DNA of 64,000 nt. Origin: Ustilago trichophora. Taxonomy: Eukaryota; Basidiomycota; Ustilaginomycetes; Ustilaginales; Ustilaginaceae. Where the stretch lies: contig OOIN01000002.1 of assembly GCA_900323505.1 (NCBI GenBank), positions 1,550,001 through 1,614,000 of the forward strand. The letters run 5' to 3'. The translations under genes were made by a program, and so were the position numbers. Shown piece by piece: positions 51,954-62,279 of this stretch (position 1 is the stretch's first letter; each line of letters opens with the position of its first letter). The notes under the pieces were generated by a model, which saw only the letters and a program-made list of their open reading frames with translations, was not told the origin of the DNA and did no database searches.

Positions 51954-53054
51954 TGGAGCTCAATCTACTCTGTCCAACAGTGCAAGGCGTGGAAAGCTAG
52001 AGATATTGACGATGATTGAATGACTGAAACGTTGTCGAGGGGATATGACTGTGAAGTAGTGAGCGGGATGTCAGGATCGAGACAGATCTGAAGTCAGTAT
52101 GGCGAGATGGTGGAAGCGGAAAAGGAGTAGCGTGGGCTGTATATATGGCGGGCAGAAGAGAGGAAGCGGGAGCGTTACATGTTCGCTGAACTCAGCCATT
52201 TTTTCCTTTTTGGACAGGGGCCCTTGCTCTGGTGCATCAAGTCCAACCTGTAGTATTGTACACGAGCGGCGGCGTAGCCGATTCTCTGATCCTGCGCTGT
52301 AGCTCACACATCTCTCGAAAGGATGACCACAACGCTTGGACCAACTCAAGCCATGCCAGACTGGATTGGATCCTGTTACAAGCGGAGTGATAGAGTCTCT
52401 TTGCATTTTTTATTTTTTTTTGGCAGACTCTATCTATGGCTGATATAGTGAGAATCACACATCACACCTCCGCTCTCGCTCGGTTCGGCTTAAACTCCAT
52501 CACACTGTCACAGCAAAGACAACTGAGGGCATGCAAATCGAGTCAGGAGCTCGTAATCTCTTGGAAGGGGACCGTGACCGGGAGCTCAAGATCGGCTAGG
52601 TTCTGAGTGTTGGTCCTGAGTGCAATCTCGCCCCGTATGCAGGGTTGCATGCGTTATCAGAGAGGTGGACCCTGAAAGTCACCTTTTTTTTTTTTGGTCC
52701 CCTGTTGCAGATGTGAGTGTGCGCGCTTAGCTTTGTGGCTGAGTTGTTTTAGGCGCAATCTAGCGCAAAGGGTCGTGCGAGCTGCGCGCGCTTGATTTCA
52801 TCCGTCCGATATAACGATAAAGCCGAATTCCGAACATGTCCCTCAGTTGGAAAGGACACAAATAACACCTTCGCGAAACCATCATCCTGTTCTTGAACAG
52901 CAATCAGGCTCACGCTTGCTTCCTTTGCGACATCTATTTCTTCCGCTTTCGGATCTCTACGCACCACTCCAGTATGCACCTTCCTTGATCCAAGTGTTAC
53001 GACCTTTTCCGATCGCTCCTTTCAGCCGCTGCGGCTGGGAAGCACGTAGTCGAG
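51954..53054. other. Divergent promoter region, FHA gene / TAF13
   Basis: 1.1 kb without a gene. A T-rich tract lies at 52405-52420 and another at 52684-52695. A tRNA-like translated pattern near 52370 was examined and rejected. Confidence 0.55.
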
Positions 53055-54041
53055 ATGCCTCCAACGCCCACACGCTCCGTCCAGCGTGGAGGTGCACGCC
53101 AGAGACAGGGCTCATCCCTTCACCCTCAAACTGGATCCGCTGCGAGCACGATGGCAGCAGCTGCTCGATCTTCTGTACAGCCAGCTAGAGGAGGAAGGGC
53201 TGCAAATGCCAACGATGCTGCAGCTGTCCCCTTCATCCATCCAGCGCTCGCACTTTCTTCCGGCGTGTTGCCATCATCCTCGTCATCCACAACGGGCCTG
53301 CCTCCGGCAGCAGCAGCGCAAGCTCGTGGTCGTCGACCCTTCAATCACCGCAATCTTTTTGCACGAGACCTTCGAAATCTCATGTATGCATATGGTGACT
53401 CGCCCAACCCCGATCCAGACTCGGTCATGCTGATGGAAGAGATGACGGTCGACTTTATCACCGACCTCTGCTGTCGAGCACGTCCCAGTCCATACTCGCT
53501 AGGACTCGGCACCAGCTCCATATCGAACAGCTCGAGCGCCTTCGGTGCCACTCTGGAGCAATTTGCCGCGTCGCAAGACCCGAACGCACTTGCGAATGGT
53601 GCAGAAGGCATCCCACTCACTCTCCCACCAAGAGCACCGCATCGACTCCGAGTCAAACTGGAAGATTTCCGACATGCGCTCCGAAAAGATGTCGAGGCAA
53701 AGAAGCTCGGTCGTATGGAGCAGTTGCTGTATGCAGACAAGGTCGTAACCGAAGCAAGACGTGTAGGTGGTGTTGAAGAAGCAGCCGAGCGTGCCGGTGC
53801 TATGCAGACCGACAACCTTCCACCACCAACATCCAACGGCGATGGACCGTCGCAGGACGCCAATCTGGATGATTTGGACGGTGACGATGGTGATGATATC
53901 GAAGGTGGGAAGCCTAGCAAATCTGGCAAAGGCAAATCAAAAGGTGGCGGGAAGGGCGGAGCGAAGGGCAAAGGCAAGCCGAAAGGCGTCGCCGCCGCTT
54001 CCAGAGCCGGATCTGCAAGACACTCTGTTCCGCCTTCGTAG
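53055..54041 (+). CDS. TAF13: TFIID subunit TAF13 (histone-fold)
   Basis: TAF13 pairs with TAF11 through histone folds in TFIID. The 328-residue single-exon protein has an Ala/Ser/Arg-rich N-terminus, then the histone fold from about residue 100: LFARDLRNLMYAYGDSPNPD, SVMLMEEMTVDFITDLC, and the last helices RVKLEDFRHALRKD and MEQLLYADKVV. These match TAF13 (LRxMMYGFGD-NP, EDLVIEFITE, ED-F-IRKD). A Ser/Ala/Pro-rich insertion of about 55 residues (141-196) interrupts the fold between the second and third helices, where the animal protein has only a short loop. The C-terminus is acidic and then Gly/Lys-rich (GKGKSKGGGKGG). It is convergent with RPAP1, 161 bp apart. Confidence 0.88.
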   Translation: MPPTPTRSVQRGGARQRQGSSLHPQTGSAASTMAAAARSSVQPARGGRAANANDAAAVPFIHPALALSSGVLPSSSSSTTGLPPAAAAQARGRRPFNHRNLFARDLRNLMYAYGDSPNPDPDSVMLMEEMTVDFITDLCCRARPSPYSLGLGTSSISNSSSAFGATLEQFAASQDPNALANGAEGIPLTLPPRAPHRLRVKLEDFRHALRKDVEAKKLGRMEQLLYADKVVTEARRVGGVEEAAERAGAMQTDNLPPPTSNGDGPSQDANLDDLDGDDGDDIEGGKPSKSGKGKSKGGGKGGAKGKGKPKGVAAASRAGSARHSVPPS

Positions 54042-54202
54042 CCCTCATCGCAGCAGCTCTGACCAGTCTTCACCGTTGTCACCAGCATCTGTGTGCACTC
54101 TCCGGCAAGGAATTGTATTTGTACTAAAAAGATCGTGCGCCTCGTGATCATGATGTATTACAGACACTAGAACATGGGAAGAGGGCGTGTGAGACGAGTC
54201 GC

Positions 54203-57200
54203 TTAGGGTTGTGCTGATGACACATTTAGATGCGCGAAGAGTTTCTGCAAGTCGTCCTCCAATGTGAAATTCCGAGCGGCGAGGATCTCGCGCAGCAAGG
54301 GCTCCCCTTTTGCCGTGACCAGCGACTTCAAAATCGATTCGATTCTCTTCTGCTGAGTGCCGCGACTGTCCTTGCCTGTCTCTGCGTCGTTGGGACTGAG
54401 CGATTTCAGAGCGGCGCCAACATGATGCGCCGCGATCTGCCATGCGATCGACCCTCTAGCCGTCGACACATCAGCAGCACCCGCAAGGTATCGACAGTAG
54501 TGCTCGAGCATGTCCGCATCCATGTCCTCCCAGCTGAGCAGCCACTGGGCAACCCTCATCGACGGCATGCTTCGCAAGCTGTCGCTGTAGTCATTCCACA
54601 CCAGTCGTCGGAAGTCCACTGCTACACCATGTTCGCCTTCGAACAGCCCTCCACCGCACCCGGCGTTGGCAATTGTCATCACAATCCGAGCAAAGTTGGC
54701 ATCGCCGAATGAGACTGAGTCCCAAAGGCCGACGAGGTCGGTAAAGAACTGGTAGGAGGACATGCTGCTACTGCCGTAGGTCATAGAGGTCCATTGTTCG
54801 AGTGTCGTGGTACTCATAGAAGCGTTGTCGCGGTGACGTTGGCGCAGCTCGACTAGCTCATCGGCAATGTCGAGCAGGGAGCTTAGGTTTGAAGATATGA
54901 CCGAGTCCCGGAAGAGATCGCGCCCAGTCAGGGCGCCGGTCTGCTTCTGCTGCGAGGCGCCGGCGGAGTCCTTATCTGTGAAGGTGTCGGGTTGATCCTT
55001 TTCGAGCATAAACACTTTCATTACGCCGAACATGATCTGCTCGGGGCTGGGGAGGCTGCACAGCATGGCGTGAGCTTGCAGCGTCATCGACCCTACGACA
55101 GCCTCGTCGCTGCTGACACTATCGCGCTTGGAGGCTTCAAGCAAGGCGCGGAAGACAGCCACGGCAAGCTTAAGAGCCGCGCGCACCATCTCGAGCTCGC
55201 TCGGCTTCCAGTCCGGTTCAAGATTGTCAGGGCGATTGAAGACAGCAGTGTTGGCGCTGTGCAGTAGATCGTCGAGCGCAAGCAAAGGCCAATCCGCACG
55301 GAGCGGCAAGCCGCTTGCGGGACACTTCCACAGCTTGCTACCTGTGATCGGGTCGACGTCCTTTCCTTCCTCTTCTTCTTCTCCTTCCTCCTCTTCATCG
55401 CCATGATCAGCGTCGCGGTCGGCTTTCTCAGCGCTGCTGTTGACACCTGTCTCTCTAGATCCCTTGAACAGGGAGCTGACTTGCGACAAGGGCGTGCTGT
55501 CGCGGTGGTCCAAGGTGCGGTTGTCCGCTTCAGGCAGACAATTTCTGCCGCCAATGCATTCCAGCAAGAACGGACGGAGGACATGAGCAGTCGCAGCTCC
55601 AGCGAGCGACTCCGTGCCTTGCATCACGATCTTGGCGACGCGACTAGCGTGGCGCGCGTCAAGATGGGTGATTGCCGCCAGCTGTAGAGCAACATTCGAG
55701 AAGGTTGCGGAACCTGCAGTCACAGCTGCAGCGACAAAGTTCGAGAAAGTTTCCTGGTAGACATGTCGGCCTGATGCCTGTGATTCAAGGCTCTTGACCG
55801 CCTGCCACAATGGCCTGCACGAGATCAACGCCAAACCCTCTTGCAGCATTGCATGATGGTCCTCATCCGCGAGGGACATCTCTGTCTGTGCCTGCTTCGC
55901 AACAGTCTGTTCTGCTCGGGCGACCGTCTTGGAAAGATCGAGGTACTTGTGACAGGCGCGACAGGCCTGCTCAGCCTCATCGAGCGCCATAGCCTGCGTT
56001 GGTGCGGATGAAAACTGTCGAAGGACCTGAAGAAAGTGCTGCTGAATCGGCTGCTGGCAATGCAACATGAAGGCTTTGCAGGATCCGAGGTACTTGAGCA
56101 GGAGGCGGGACTCTTTGCCAATCGCGCAGCGGAGCCAAGCATCCATGTAACCACATAGAGCCCCGAAAGCAGGCGCTGCAGTCGAAGCTCGCGTCACGGC
56201 TTGCACTCCGTTGAGCTGCGATGCAGCGTCCTTGACCGATTCGATCCAGTCTCGGACCTGTGTCCATGTGATGTCGTGTGCGGTCATCAATTCGTGAGGG
56301 TCCATCGCACAGTGTGTCCATCCGCCGAGGATTGCAAAGATCCTCTGTGCTGCTGTAGTCCTTGCCTCATCTACCCATCCGCGTTTCGAGGCTGGCGCTT
56401 TTGTGGCGTCGCCACCAATCAGCTGTCTAATGGCCCAAGTGCTGCTTTCCTGCCACAAATTCCATGTACGTGCAACGACGGATGCAAAGAAGCCGTAAGA
56501 AGCAAGAGACGTGAAGAGCTGCAGCACCTCGTCAAAGATCTGGTAGGCCATCATGACGATCGCATCGCCTTCTTCGTCGTCGGACGCCCAGTCCCCCTCG
56601 ACTTTCCATGGAGTTGTCACAACAAAGCGCAACAGATGCTCGATGCTCCCGCTCATGACGATCGACTCTGCGATCTTGCGGTCACTGAGAATGCCCTGAT
56701 GCAAGAGTCGCACGGCTGTCAGCGAGGGCAAGCAACTTGGTCGTCTCGATGCTGCACTTGCAGGTACGCCATCGGTCGGAACCGGTGGCCAAGGGACCTT
56801 CAGCCCCAAGTGAACGATAAAGTCGCACAACCTGACGGGGTCAGTTTCGAAGATCTGTCTTGCGTGAGCACCAGAGCACGATGCAATGCGGAGCAGCAGT
56901 TCCAGAGCCAGTTCTGCTTCCCAGGTGGACGTTATGACACTGTCAGTCTTGTCCAAGAACAGGTTGAGGATGTTGGACTCGAGCATGACGTTGGCCCAGT
57001 CCTTCTGAATGCTGGTCTCGACTTTGCTTGCTTCCGCCCGATCTTGTTTGTCCTCAAAGTCATTTCTCGGAGTCACAAGTAGTCTGCTGAACCGAAGCTC
57101 CTGTCCAGCACCAAGAGGCAGAGTGACACCAGCAGGCAGCGACCTGATGGCACTAATCAGGCACCTCAGTGCTGCTGATCTTACGGTAAAGTGTCGGTCG

Positions 57201-58894
57201 CTGAGAAGCCATCGAGATATGGAGATGACTCTGGCTCTGAGTAGCAGAGCCTGCTCGTTCAAAAGGTCAACTGCAATCGCCGCTCCCGTTTGGTCGGTGC
57301 TTGTGTTGAAAGCGGGGTACTGCTCGCAGATGCGGCCAAGCACATTGAGCGCGAGTTGGCGTTGCGCTGCCACTGCGCTTCGTGACAAATGGACAAGCTC
57401 GGAGACAGTGTATCCTGGAGCCTCCTGATCGTCACCGTGGTGATGCAGCCCAGAAAGGTACGTTTCGTCGGTCTGGACGCCTCGCTGAATAGTCTTGCCG
57501 GAAAAGTCGAATCGCAACTCCGTGGATGCGGCTGTGCTCGAGGGCTGCGGCATCATCCACTCTAGCGATGGATTCGGTCCTTCTGGCTCAGCGGGGAAGT
57601 ACTGCCGCTTGATAGCAAGTGGACCGTCCTCCTCTGCCTCCCAATTTGATGTGCTCGCACGGCTGCCGGCCTTCGATGCGGTGTGAGCGGCTACCGCTGA
57701 TGTGACAGTTGCGGCCGCTCCGGTCATTTTCGAAGTACCGCCGCTCTTGCGGTTGCGCAGCGCATCCAGAACATCCTTGCCAAAGAGACTTTCGAGGCTG
57801 CGAATCTCCTCCGAGACCTCATCAGCGCTCATCTGGCGTAGCTTTTGATCATTCTCCCTGGAAACATCCGAAAGGACGGCTGTGATCGCGTCAATATCGG
57901 CTCCTCCACCAGGATCTCTCGTTGGATCTGGAATAAAGTTGGGGACTTGATTTTCTTCTTCTGCAATGCCGGAAACACTCTTTGCACGAACTGATGGTGG
58001 ACGTAGGCCTTGTCGGAGAAGTCTCGACTTTCTGAAAGCTGACATGGGCTTACCATCCTCGTCCAGCCACTCCTCATCGTCTGTTGCTGAAATGGTCATC
58101 CTCCTTGCATCACCTGATGCTTCCTGTGTTGCAAGAGTGTCTCGTTGCGGTGCTTCGACCGTCTCGATGTCCTCACTGTATTGAACCTGTCGTGCTTTGC
58201 CAGAGACAGGTGGAAGGATGGGAGCAATCTGGTCGCGATGATGGACTTCCGGAAAGCCTGTGCCTGGCTCCTGGCCCTGAAGCGTCGATTCAGCTTGAAG
58301 TCTCCGCTGCCTTTGCTCCTCATGCCTTTGCAGATCTTCGTCCATCCTTCTCCTGACTACGAAACGGGAGCCGGAGGGTTTTGGTCGTGAAGGGCCACCG
58401 GACTTTGCTCGCCTCTCGCCGACCGGTCGCTCCTGGATGGCGCCGATGATGGAGCCAGCGAAGTCAAGTGTGGCTTTCGGTGCTGCCTGTGCCTCTGCTA
58501 CGTCTTCGTTTGCGCTTGTCGTGTCGGGGGTAAATCGCACAGTCCTGGGTTGTGACTGGGCTGGCGTCTGCTTGGCAGGTTGCGATGCTTTTTCGCCGGG
58601 CAGCACTGACTTTGTGCTTGATTCCTGGACATCGTCGGCATCTTGAACGGTAGCCTTACGAGAGACGCTCAACTCTGTTTGTGTTGCAGATGCTTCAGCT
58701 TTGCTGGACGAGGCGATTGTTGGTGGTTTCTTCCTGACCACTGTAGCAGCTGGCGGCCAGTCTGTGAACGAGCCGAACGCGGCTCTGCGACTGCTGTCAG
58801 GCATATCATCGTCAAATTCGGCCAAGTCAAGGAAGCGAGGTCGGATTTGCTGCTTGCGCAGTTCGCGCTCATTCGTTGGAGCTTGAGAAGCCAT
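54203..58894 (-). CDS. RPAP1: RNA polymerase II-associated protein 1 (RPAP1/Rba50-like)
   Basis: RPAP1/Rba50 assists assembly and nuclear import of RNA polymerase II, linking it to chaperone complexes. The ATG at 58894 gives 1563 residues. The N-terminus starts MASQAPTNERELRKQQIRP; around residues 190-300 are GFPEVHHRDQIAPILPP and a DEEWLDEDGKPMSAFRKSRLL segment typical of the family. The conserved RPAP1 C-type domain lies at about residues 460-530: RFDFSGKTI, YLSGLHHHGDDQEAPGYT and ELVHLSRSAVAAQRQLALN. The remaining thousand residues are helical and repeat-like, with no clear motif, as in large metazoan RPAP1. An acidic EEEGEEEEEGKD stretch sits near residue 1180. Long plus-strand ORFs opposite it are shadows. 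Confidence 0.87.
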   Translation of the reverse strand: MASQAPTNERELRKQQIRPRFLDLAEFDDDMPDSSRRAAFGSFTDWPPAATVVRKKPPTIASSSKAEASATQTELSVSRKATVQDADDVQESSTKSVLPGEKASQPAKQTPAQSQPRTVRFTPDTTSANEDVAEAQAAPKATLDFAGSIIGAIQERPVGERRAKSGGPSRPKPSGSRFVVRRRMDEDLQRHEEQRQRRLQAESTLQGQEPGTGFPEVHHRDQIAPILPPVSGKARQVQYSEDIETVEAPQRDTLATQEASGDARRMTISATDDEEWLDEDGKPMSAFRKSRLLRQGLRPPSVRAKSVSGIAEEENQVPNFIPDPTRDPGGGADIDAITAVLSDVSRENDQKLRQMSADEVSEEIRSLESLFGKDVLDALRNRKSGGTSKMTGAAATVTSAVAAHTASKAGSRASTSNWEAEEDGPLAIKRQYFPAEPEGPNPSLEWMMPQPSSTAASTELRFDFSGKTIQRGVQTDETYLSGLHHHGDDQEAPGYTVSELVHLSRSAVAAQRQLALNVLGRICEQYPAFNTSTDQTGAAIAVDLLNEQALLLRARVISISRWLLSDRHFTVRSAALRCLISAIRSLPAGVTLPLGAGQELRFSRLLVTPRNDFEDKQDRAEASKVETSIQKDWANVMLESNILNLFLDKTDSVITSTWEAELALELLLRIASCSGAHARQIFETDPVRLCDFIVHLGLKVPWPPVPTDGVPASAASRRPSCLPSLTAVRLLHQGILSDRKIAESIVMSGSIEHLLRFVVTTPWKVEGDWASDDEEGDAIVMMAYQIFDEVLQLFTSLASYGFFASVVARTWNLWQESSTWAIRQLIGGDATKAPASKRGWVDEARTTAAQRIFAILGGWTHCAMDPHELMTAHDITWTQVRDWIESVKDAASQLNGVQAVTRASTAAPAFGALCGYMDAWLRCAIGKESRLLLKYLGSCKAFMLHCQQPIQQHFLQVLRQFSSAPTQAMALDEAEQACRACHKYLDLSKTVARAEQTVAKQAQTEMSLADEDHHAMLQEGLALISCRPLWQAVKSLESQASGRHVYQETFSNFVAAAVTAGSATFSNVALQLAAITHLDARHASRVAKIVMQGTESLAGAATAHVLRPFLLECIGGRNCLPEADNRTLDHRDSTPLSQVSSLFKGSRETGVNSSAEKADRDADHGDEEEEGEEEEEGKDVDPITGSKLWKCPASGLPLRADWPLLALDDLLHSANTAVFNRPDNLEPDWKPSELEMVRAALKLAVAVFRALLEASKRDSVSSDEAVVGSMTLQAHAMLCSLPSPEQIMFGVMKVFMLEKDQPDTFTDKDSAGASQQKQTGALTGRDLFRDSVISSNLSSLLDIADELVELRQRHRDNASMSTTTLEQWTSMTYGSSSMSSYQFFTDLVGLWDSVSFGDANFARIVMTIANAGCGGGLFEGEHGVAVDFRRLVWNDYSDSLRSMPSMRVAQWLLSWEDMDADMLEHYCRYLAGAADVSTARGSIAWQIAAHHVGAALKSLSPNDAETGKDSRGTQQKRIESILKSLVTAKGEPLLREILAARNFTLEDDLQKLFAHLNVSSAQP

Positions 58895-59347
58895 GTTGAC
58901 CAAGGCCTACACCCCGAATCCTGCTCAGCACGAGCGCAGAGAGCCGGGCTTAAAGCTGTGCCAGCGAACAGTTGGGGCAGCTGGCGTGATCGCTGTCACT
59001 TTTATGTGATTTTGACCGGATACTTTTGCAGGGAAAGATGCGGACGCTAGACGAGAATGTGGTACAGAGAGGAGCTTTCTAGGCTCTGTCAAAGGAGAGG
59101 AGTCTTTCTTCCGAGGGAAATTTAGAGCTCAGGCTCGGAACTCGGAAACTCGGAAGCAAGGTGGAGCAAGATTTTCCTTGAAATTGTAGTTGTTAGACCG
59201 ACACCTCGGAGCCGAAATTCTGAAGCTGATTCGCAATCAAGCCGGAATGGTTTGTCGCGCTGCCATCAGACTTCAATCTTGCACTTGCATTGAAACCATC
59301 TCGACTGTTCCAACTACACCTTTGCGGCGCACACAGTCATATACACA
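58895..59347. other. Divergent promoter region, RPAP1 / NDUFS4
   Basis: 453 bp between two start codons; no gene or clear TATA box. Confidence 0.6.
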
Positions 59348-60194
59348 ATGTCGCTCCTCCGCCAATCGACCCAGGCGCTCCGTGCTGCCACTTCTGCATC
59401 CTCGAGCACGCGATGGATGACTACTTCGGCCGTTCTTCGCAATACTGCTCACCCCAACACTTCGCCAGCACCTGCCACACGCACCGACAACCAGGGCCGA
59501 GACCTCGCTGCCGAGCAGCTCCAGCGACACGAGCGTGCCGTCACCGCTGACCTCGTCAGCAGTGCCCCTGGTACGTACGCCAGCTCATATGCAGGGTCAA
59601 GGATGTAGCTAAAAGCCTCCACCTTCGGCCTCCGAGAGATGACACCTACCTGCCATAGACAGCTCTTAATCATGATCTTGCAATACTAACGAACTTCTGA
59701 TGATTCGACTGATCTTGCCCGGTAATTACAGAGGAGCTCACTCAACGCACTGTGCGAATCTTCCGCCCTGCCAAGACCGCCAACTCGTCTGGCAAAGCAG
59801 GTACCAAAATCTGGCGTGTTGACTTTGATATCCTGCAGGGCTCCGCACGATGGGAGAACCCTTTGATGGGTTGGGCTTCTTCGTAAGTATCTGCAGAAGC
59901 ATTATCCATGCCCCAAGTTCAATTTTCTACGACAGCGTTCTGTTCGCTGACCAACTTGATCCAATTTGCATCGCTTTCCACCTCTTACCGTTCGCATCAC
60001 CGCTAAACAGGGGTGATTACATGCAGGGCACTTCACTCAAATTCCGATCCAAGGAGGACGCCATCCACTTCTGCGAGAAGCAGGGCTGGGATTACCACGT
60101 CACAGAGCCCAAGGTCGCCCGCATCCCACCCAAGAGCTACGCCGCCAACTACAACCACATTCCCGGCAAGCTTAGGATCCACCACACCAAGTAA
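59348..60194 (+). CDS. NDUFS4: Complex I subunit NDUFS4 (18-21 kDa)
   Basis: NDUFS4 is an accessory subunit of mitochondrial NADH:ubiquinone oxidoreductase that stabilises the N-module. Exons 59348-59570, 59732-59882 and 60011-60194 give 185 residues; donors are GTACGT and GTAAGT, and both acceptors keep the frame. The first exon encodes a mitochondrial presequence (MSLLRQSTQALRAATSASSS then STRWMTTSAVLR). The mature part matches the family: RTVRIFRPAKTANSSG, KIWRVDFDILQGSARWENPLMGWASSGDYMQG, FRSKEDAIHFCEKQGWDYHV and PKSYAANYNHIPGKLRIHHTK at the C-terminus. The RVDFD/WENPLMGW and final K-H-T-K block are hallmarks. Confidence 0.95.
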
Positions 60195-60594
60195 AGAGGA
60201 GCGATCCTCAACTTAGTATCGGATATTTTTGTTGTTCATGATTCGCTAGACCAATGCAATCGTTTTTTGTGCTTCGAAGCGGGTTGTTTGCTTCATTGTG
60301 AAAGTTGGCAGAAGAGATACGGTCCGTGCTGCTTGATAAAAATCTCGACTTCTGCAGTAGAAATTTGTATGCTGGAACCAGGGACGGCACGTTCAACGTG
60401 CATGTTGTGCACTTGCAGGATACTTGGCAGCGGCCTGGCATGTGCACAGAATCAAGGCATCTGTATCAGAGACGAAAGTGATGCTGAGAACAGACATGTG
60501 TTGGAAACATGATTGCATTAAGGGACAAGTACAAAAAAGCCGGAACTGCAGGGTGTCGGAACTGTGAGGCAAGTGGAGTGATTTTCGCTTTCTC
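60195..60594. other. Convergent 3' intergenic region
   Basis: 400 bp between NDUFS4 and the proteasome gene; nothing recognisable. Confidence 0.6.
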
Positions 60595-61531
60595 TTAGTC
60601 CATCCTTGCCTTGAGCGTCCTCTCGATGACCTTATCTGGGGTACTGTTGTTGAGAAAGGGATGCAGAAGAGATTGATTGTGGAAAGGTAAGCCAGTGGGC
60701 GCAGACTAGACTTGAGTTAAATACGCTCGACTGCGTAGTAGAGACACGTGGCGAATACTCACATGATGCGAACGATAGCTCCCCAACCTGATAACGCATC
60801 ACGTTCGAGTGCGCCAAGAAGGATCTGCGATACAGTCTCGAAGAGCTCCTCGGGTCCCTTTGAGCGCCAAGATAAGAAGAATGGAGCATGAAGAGGTCAG
60901 CTGCTGGGCCGGAGTGAACCAATGTTGGCTTGACAGTATCGTGATATGAATGACAACTTACAAGATCAGGCTCCCAAAGACCTTCTGCCATACCGAAGAG
61001 CTTGTCGGCTGCTGTTCCGCTTACTACAAAGTCCTTGGCGAAGTTGAGACATCCAACCACATCTGATGCCGCGATGAAGGGTTCGTCTTTCGAGTTGATA
61101 CCAGCGATCACTGGCTCAATGAAGTAAGGTCCAAATCTGTCATAGTAGGGAAAATAAGGAAGAACGTGGCCAGAACCATACATCATCAGCAAAGAGATCT
61201 CTTTTGCGCCCATGCAATTATATACTGGGACTCACCTCCTCTCGTAGAGTGTCGAACTGACGAGGTGCGCAAATACTTCGGGCTCGATATCGCGCTCCTC
61301 CTTCATCTTGTACATGTTGACACGGTATCGGAAGCGTTCCTTGAGCGTTGCAACATCCGATGCCAGGCCTGGGAGACCGACGTAGGTCTTTTCGGTAACA
61401 CGGAAGACCTTGTCAAAGTTGCATGCAACTGTCATGGCCTGCTGACCAAGTCGAAGATCCGAGGCAATGACGACACAGTTCTTGCCCTTGGCCGCCACCA
61501 CACTACCACCGTTGTATTCCATGATACTCAT
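60595..61531 (-). CDS. PUP3: 20S proteasome subunit beta-3 (Pup3)
   Basis: Beta-3 is a non-catalytic subunit of the 20S proteasome core. Four exons are inferred: 61531-61236, 61136-60962, 60857-60763 and 60643-60595, giving 204 residues; introns have GTGAGT/GTAAGT donors and every join restores the frame. The protein runs MSIMEYNGGSVVAAKGKNCV, then FGPYFIEPVIAGINSKDEPF, ASDVVGCLNFAKDFVVSGTA, GLWEPDLGPEELFETVSQIL, LERDALSGWGAIVRIITPD and ends VIERTLKARMD. The N-terminus (MSIM-YNGG) and the end TLKARMD match animal PSMB3 closely, with a length one residue from the human 205. No N-terminal Thr nucleophile is expected in this subunit. Four exons make it the most intron-dense gene here together with DUF202. 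Confidence 0.95.
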
Positions 61532-62279
61532 ATCGAGCTTCTATGTTTGTGACTTGGGCGTCACGGACCGGCTACGCGGAGAGTGCTGGGTAAGCTAAGC
61601 GCTGTCGGTGCTGGCAGAGTGAAGGATAGTCGGATTTCGATGCGAATGTAGCAGAGTCCTGTCGGCGCTGGACGGGCTCGCAATGTATGTAATCGATACG
61701 GGAGCGCAGAAGAGAAGATGCGTGCAATGTGATGTTTGGTGAGGACGTCAGGAAGATGTCGAAGGTGCTAACACAACACCTAAAGTTAGGTTACGAATTG
61801 CGAGAGGGTCCTTGCGCGTCCGAGCGTGCGTATTCCCTCCGCTGCTGCTGCTGCGCTGCACCACTAAAGGTGATCGACTTTTGCGCCTTCTCCACTTTAC
61901 CTTTGTTGCTCAATTGAATCGAAATTCATTTTTGGACCATATTCAAAACGTGCTCTAACATCCTTCCGTGAGGTCAAATTTGTGTTCGCTGAGTTCCGTC
62001 TTCCAGCTCACCGCGTCCGAAACGTCAAAAATTGCAGCATGTTGAAAGCCGGTTGGTTACACATCGGTAATGTCGAAGTTGTCGAAATTTGGCACGTCAC
62101 TTCCCACCCCCCTTCATCTTCGATGATTTTTGCTGTGCATCCTCCTCGTCCCCACCATCATCGCTCACAAACTTAGCATTTGGCACAGCATCGCTAGGAT
62201 ACAGGATTCTTTCAACCTCTACTGCGGCGGCATCTCTCACATAAATTCGCAGCGAACTTTGATCCAGCACTCAGCCAAT
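61532..62279. other. Divergent promoter region, PUP3 / MSP1
   Basis: 748 bp, no gene. The MSP1 frame is open further upstream (to 62130) but without an ATG that gives a better start. Confidence 0.6.

Noticed and set aside
52237..52406. Minus-strand tRNA-like translated pattern
   Set aside because: I could not pair T-arm, D-arm or anticodon stems, so no tRNA is called.
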